Positions 61,267 through 64,000 of a DNA stretch of 64,000 bases are shown here, piece after piece. Numbering within the stretch: the stretch's first letter is position 1; each line of letters starts with the position of its first letter. Source of the stretch: Leifsonia sp. NPDC080035 (GTDB lineage: Bacteria; Actinomycetota; Actinomycetes; Actinomycetales; Microbacteriaceae); assembly GCF_040050925.1 (NCBI RefSeq), contig NZ_CP157390.1, positions 558,001-622,000 of the forward strand, given 5' to 3'. The position numbers and the translations under genes were made by a program. Below the pieces are notes generated by a model, which saw only the letters and a list, made by a program, of their open reading frames with translations, was not told where the DNA came from and ran no database searches.

Positions 61267-61743
61267 ATGGCCACGACGGACAAGGCGGCAGGGGCGAAGT
61301 CGTACGAGGGCTTCACCGAGGACGAGCGCGACGCGATGAAGCAGCGCTCGCGCGAGCTGAAGTCGTCGAAGAAGGCGACGCCGGAGACGCAGCTGGCCGA
61401 ACTGCTGGAGAAGATCGCGACGTTCGACGACACCGACCGGGCGCTCGCCGAGCGCATCCACTCGATCGTCCTGGAGGCGGCGCCCGAGCTCACGCCGAAG
61501 CTCTGGTACGGGATGCCCGCCTACTACCGGGGTGCCAAGAACATCGTCTTCTTCCAGCCGGCCGCCAAGTTCAAGGCGCGCTACTCGACGCTCGGCTTCA
61601 ACGACGCGGCCGCACTCGACGACGGCACGATGTGGCCGGTCGCATACGCGATCACGACGCTGACGCCCGAGGACGAGCAGCGGATCGCGGAGCTGGTGCG
61701 CCGCGCCGCCGCCACCGAGGGCGCCCCCGGCGCCGGGAGCTGA
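61267..61743 (+). CDS. DUF1801 domain protein
   Basis: A 158-residue protein. The core LAERIHSIVLEAAPELTPKL, WYGMPAYYRGAKNIVFFQPA and TLGFNDAAALDDGTMWPVAY is typical of DUF1801 (YdhG-like, structurally related to iron chaperone YdhG/frataxin-like folds). Role unknown. A TAGGTT at 61216 could be its -10 box, and CAGGAGGGGAAAG precedes the ATG. Confidence 0.88.
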   Translation: MATTDKAAGAKSYEGFTEDERDAMKQRSRELKSSKKATPETQLAELLEKIATFDDTDRALAERIHSIVLEAAPELTPKLWYGMPAYYRGAKNIVFFQPAAKFKARYSTLGFNDAAALDDGTMWPVAYAITTLTPEDEQRIAELVRRAAATEGAPGAGS

Positions 61744-61756
61744 CCGCCGGCGTCGC

Positions 61757-61978
61757 TCAGCGCCTCGCGCGGCCCAGCATCCTGCGCAGCGCGAGCCGCC
61801 ACCGCGGCGTGCGTCGTACCGGCTGCGCCGGCACGCTTGCCGTCGGGACGTAGACCACCGTTCCGCAGCGGTCGCACACGTCCACATGCTCGTGCACCGC
61901 GAGTCCCGCGCCCATGTACGGGTTCCGCACCCTGGTCAGCGGGCGCCCGCAGGAGGGGCAGTCGTTCGTGCGTTCCAT
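61757..61978 (-). CDS. Small zinc-ribbon protein
   Basis: A 73-residue protein with CPSCGRPL and CDRCGTVVYV, two Cys-x2-Cys pairs that would bind one zinc, and a basic C-terminus (RWRLALRRMLGRARR). ATG at 61978 is chosen because the open frame upstream is a shadow. Possible nucleic-acid binding; function unknown. Confidence 0.78.
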   Translation of the reverse strand: MERTNDCPSCGRPLTRVRNPYMGAGLAVHEHVDVCDRCGTVVYVPTASVPAQPVRRTPRWRLALRRMLGRARR

Positions 61979-62078
61979 GACTGCCAGAACTGTACCCGCA
62001 CCGCTGGCCCCTTCCGGCCAGGCGAGGCCCGGCCTACCCTGATGGGATCGGCTCCGAGCGGTGGAGAAGGAGCAGCAC

Positions 62079-63263
62079 ATGGACACCAGCCCCGACGACG
62101 GTCTCCGGCCGCCCGACGCGGTCCCCGAGGTCGCCGACGACCAGGCGGTCGGCATGGTCAGCATCCCGCCCGAGCGCGTGGCGGAACTGGAGGCGCGCGC
62201 CAGGGAGTTCGTCGCCGAGCTCGCCGCGGCCGACCCCGACAGCGACGCGTTCCGCCGCAAGATCGCCGGGTTCTCGCTGCTCGGCGATGCGGAGATGCGC
62301 GCGTCGAGCGACGCCTCGCGGCAGCTGCTCAGCCGCCCGGCCGCCTCCCTCGCCGCCGCGCGTGGCAAGCAGGTGCCGTCGGACCCGCAGTACGGCGTGA
62401 TCCGGACCCTGCAGCAGCTGCGCGCCACCGTCAGCGACTTCGACCCGCAGCACCTGACCGGACGCAACCGGATGCTCGCCCGCCTCCCCGGCGGACGGCG
62501 ACTGCGGCAGTACGCCCAGCGCTTCGAGTCTGCGCAGAAGCAGCTGGACGCGATCGTGGAGTCCCTCGAACACGGCCAGGAGTGGCTGCGGCGCGACAAC
62601 GTCGACATCGAGAAGGAGCGCGCTGCACTCTGGAAGACGACCGAGCGGCTGAACGAGTACGTCACGCTCGCGGCGGCGCTCGACGAGGCGACGGTCGCGC
62701 GCGCCGGCGACCTGCGCGTCACCGACCCCGACCGCGCGACGCGGCTGGAGAAGGAGGCGCTGTTCCCGATCCGCCAGCGCCGTCAGGACCTGACAACGCA
62801 GATCGCGGTGTCGGTGCAGGCCTACCTCGCGCTGGACGTGATCCGGCAGAACAACGTCGAGCTCATCAAGGGCGTCGAGCGAGCGAAAACCACCACGGTG
62901 TCCGCCCTGCGCACGGCGGTCGTGGTGGCCCAGGCGCTCGAGAACCAGCGGCTCGTCATCGACCAGCTCGGCGCGCTGCACCAGAGCACCAACGCCCTGA
63001 TCGGCAGGACGGGCGAGGTGCTGCGCGAGCAGACCGAGCAGGTGCAGAAGGAGCAGACAACGTCCGCGGTGGATGTGGAGGTGCTTCAGCGCGCGTTCGA
63101 CAACGTGTTCGCGACCATGGACAGCATCGACACCTACCGCAGCAGGGCGATCGACAGCATGGCGACGACGGTGGATGCGCTCGAGCGCCAGGTCGCCCGC
63201 TCCCGCGGCTACCTGCGGCGCTCGCGCAACTCGGGATCGGGCTCGGGGGCCGGGAGCGTCTGA
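62079..63263 (+). CDS. TelA-like toxic anion resistance protein
   Basis: A 394-residue, mostly coiled-coil protein. SIPPERVAELEARAREFVAE, RLEKEALFPIRQRRQDLTTQ and DMDSIDTYRSRAIDSM-like helices (TMDSIDTYRSRAIDSM) identify the TelA family. TelA was linked to tellurite resistance and more generally to envelope stress. ATG at 62079 follows GGAGAAGGAG. Confidence 0.9.
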   Translation: MDTSPDDGLRPPDAVPEVADDQAVGMVSIPPERVAELEARAREFVAELAAADPDSDAFRRKIAGFSLLGDAEMRASSDASRQLLSRPAASLAAARGKQVPSDPQYGVIRTLQQLRATVSDFDPQHLTGRNRMLARLPGGRRLRQYAQRFESAQKQLDAIVESLEHGQEWLRRDNVDIEKERAALWKTTERLNEYVTLAAALDEATVARAGDLRVTDPDRATRLEKEALFPIRQRRQDLTTQIAVSVQAYLALDVIRQNNVELIKGVERAKTTTVSALRTAVVVAQALENQRLVIDQLGALHQSTNALIGRTGEVLREQTEQVQKEQTTSAVDVEVLQRAFDNVFATMDSIDTYRSRAIDSMATTVDALERQVARSRGYLRRSRNSGSGSGAGSV

Positions 63264-63408
63264 CCCGCCCGCACCTGCGTACGGCATCCTTCGTCTCCGT
63301 CTCCGGGACCGCGTCCTTCGCGATCTCACACAGGCCTCCCAGTGGGCGACCGTTGCGCGAACGCACAGGCAGCGTTCAATGGGCGGCAGGCACGAGGTGA
63401 GGAGACAC

Positions 63409-64000
63409 ATGGACCTGAGTGGGAAGAGCATCGTCGTCACGGGCGGCAACAGCGGTATCGGCGCGGCCATCGTGCGCGCGCTCGCGGCGGCCGGCGCGAG
63501 CGTCGTGATCGACTACGTGTCGCATCCCGAGGACGCGGCGGACCTGGTCAAGGAGATCACGGCCGACGGCGGCCACGCCATCGGGGTCGACGCCGACGTG
63601 TCGACGATCGCCGGCCTGAGCAAGCTGGTCTCCACCGCGGTCGACGAGTTCGGGAAGCTCGACGGCTTCGTCAACAACGCGGGCATCGAGGACCGGCACA
63701 GCCTCCTGGAGGTGGACGAGGAGTCGTTCGAGAAGATCATGACGGTCGACATGAAGAGCGCCGTGTTCGGCACCCAGCTCGCGGCCAAGCAGTTCATCCA
63801 GCAGGGCACCGGCGGCGTCGTCGTCAACGTCTCGTCGGTCCACGAGGACTGGCCGATGCCGGGGAACCTCATGTACTGCGTTGCCAAGGGCGGGATGCGG
63901 ATGCTCACCCGCACCGCGGGCGTCGAGCTCGGCCCGCAGAACGTGCGGATCGTCAACGTCGCGCCCGGGGCCGTCGACACCCCGATCAACGAGGAGACCA
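63409..64000 (+). CDS. SDR oxidoreductase, truncated at the window edge
   Basis: 197 codons of a classical SDR (glucose 1-dehydrogenase-like). VTGGNSGIGAAIVRALAAAG binds the cofactor, FVNNAGIEDRHSL follows and MYCVAKGGMRM carries the Tyr and Lys. VAPGAVDTPI reaches the edge. GGAG precedes ATG at 63409. The C-terminus is outside the window. Confidence 0.93.
   Translation, partial: MDLSGKSIVVTGGNSGIGAAIVRALAAAGASVVIDYVSHPEDAADLVKEITADGGHAIGVDADVSTIAGLSKLVSTAVDEFGKLDGFVNNAGIEDRHSLLEVDEESFEKIMTVDMKSAVFGTQLAAKQFIQQGTGGVVVNVSSVHEDWPMPGNLMYCVAKGGMRMLTRTAGVELGPQNVRIVNVAPGAVDTPINEET

Noticed and set aside
1..64000. tRNA, rRNA, CRISPR, transposase, phage or defence genes
   Set aside because: None was seen on either strand by motif or product; the segment looks like core and ordinary accessory chromosome.

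Overview
This is a chromosomal segment of a high-GC actinobacterium. GTG and TTG starts are common, neighbouring genes often overlap by 4 bp (GTGA or ATGA), and many first genes look leaderless. Gene content (Lhr-Nei2 pair, HelR-type ATPase, LCP ligase, BioQ-type biotin locus, DUF3566, DUF427) points to Microbacteriaceae, probably close to Leifsonia. That placement is inferred from gene content and was not computed. No tRNA, rRNA, CRISPR array, insertion sequence or prophage gene was seen.

Layout. 1-363: the first 23 codons of a gene that looks like rpoB (minus strand) and its long leader. 364-3784: minus-strand run of a membrane protein, sensor kinase, response regulator and NAD-dependent epimerase/reductase. 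3948-4826: spermidine-synthase-like methyltransferase. 4862-7843: pxpC-pxpB-pxpA (5-oxoprolinase) with a CGNR zinc-finger regulator. 7909-10918: GNAT acetyltransferase, SprT-like protein, TPR protein, PQQ sugar dehydrogenase lipoprotein. 11026-17439: a 2137-residue cell-wall-anchored repeat protein. 17692-21788: DUF427, ComB-like, EVE, ECF sigma factor, two small enzymes or domains. 21902-28281: HelR-type ATPase, DEAD-box helicase with an RGG tail, TetR plus hydrolase, Nudix. 28379-36532: esterase, Lhr helicase, Nei2, FMN reductase, membrane protein, MarR. 36663-41069: LCP protein, pyruvate oxidase, TetR.

41324-46888: DUF3566 protein, then the most interesting locus: divergent bioQ, then bioY, a short acyl-CoA ligase, a thiolase with altered active-site residues, and the ECF ATPase and permease bioM/bioN. 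Two tandem BioQ-type operators lie in the divergent promoter region. 46980-52419: small regulators, alcohol dehydrogenase, HbpS-like protein, YciI-like protein, two SDRs, XRE regulator. 52501-57291: a 1596-residue secreted nuclease/nucleotidase. 57501-64000: LysR, a gene that appears to start at ATC, TetR, hydrolase, a kinase-fold protein lacking the P-loop lysine, DUF1801, zinc ribbon, TelA-like protein, and a truncated SDR at the right edge.

Working together: the biotin locus combines regulation, uptake and a two-enzyme acyl-CoA module. pxpABC handles 5-oxoproline. Lhr and Nei2 pair in DNA repair. The two giant secreted proteins probably serve surface contact and extracellular nucleic-acid use. 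Many gene ends carry long perfect or near-perfect inverted repeats without a T-tract.
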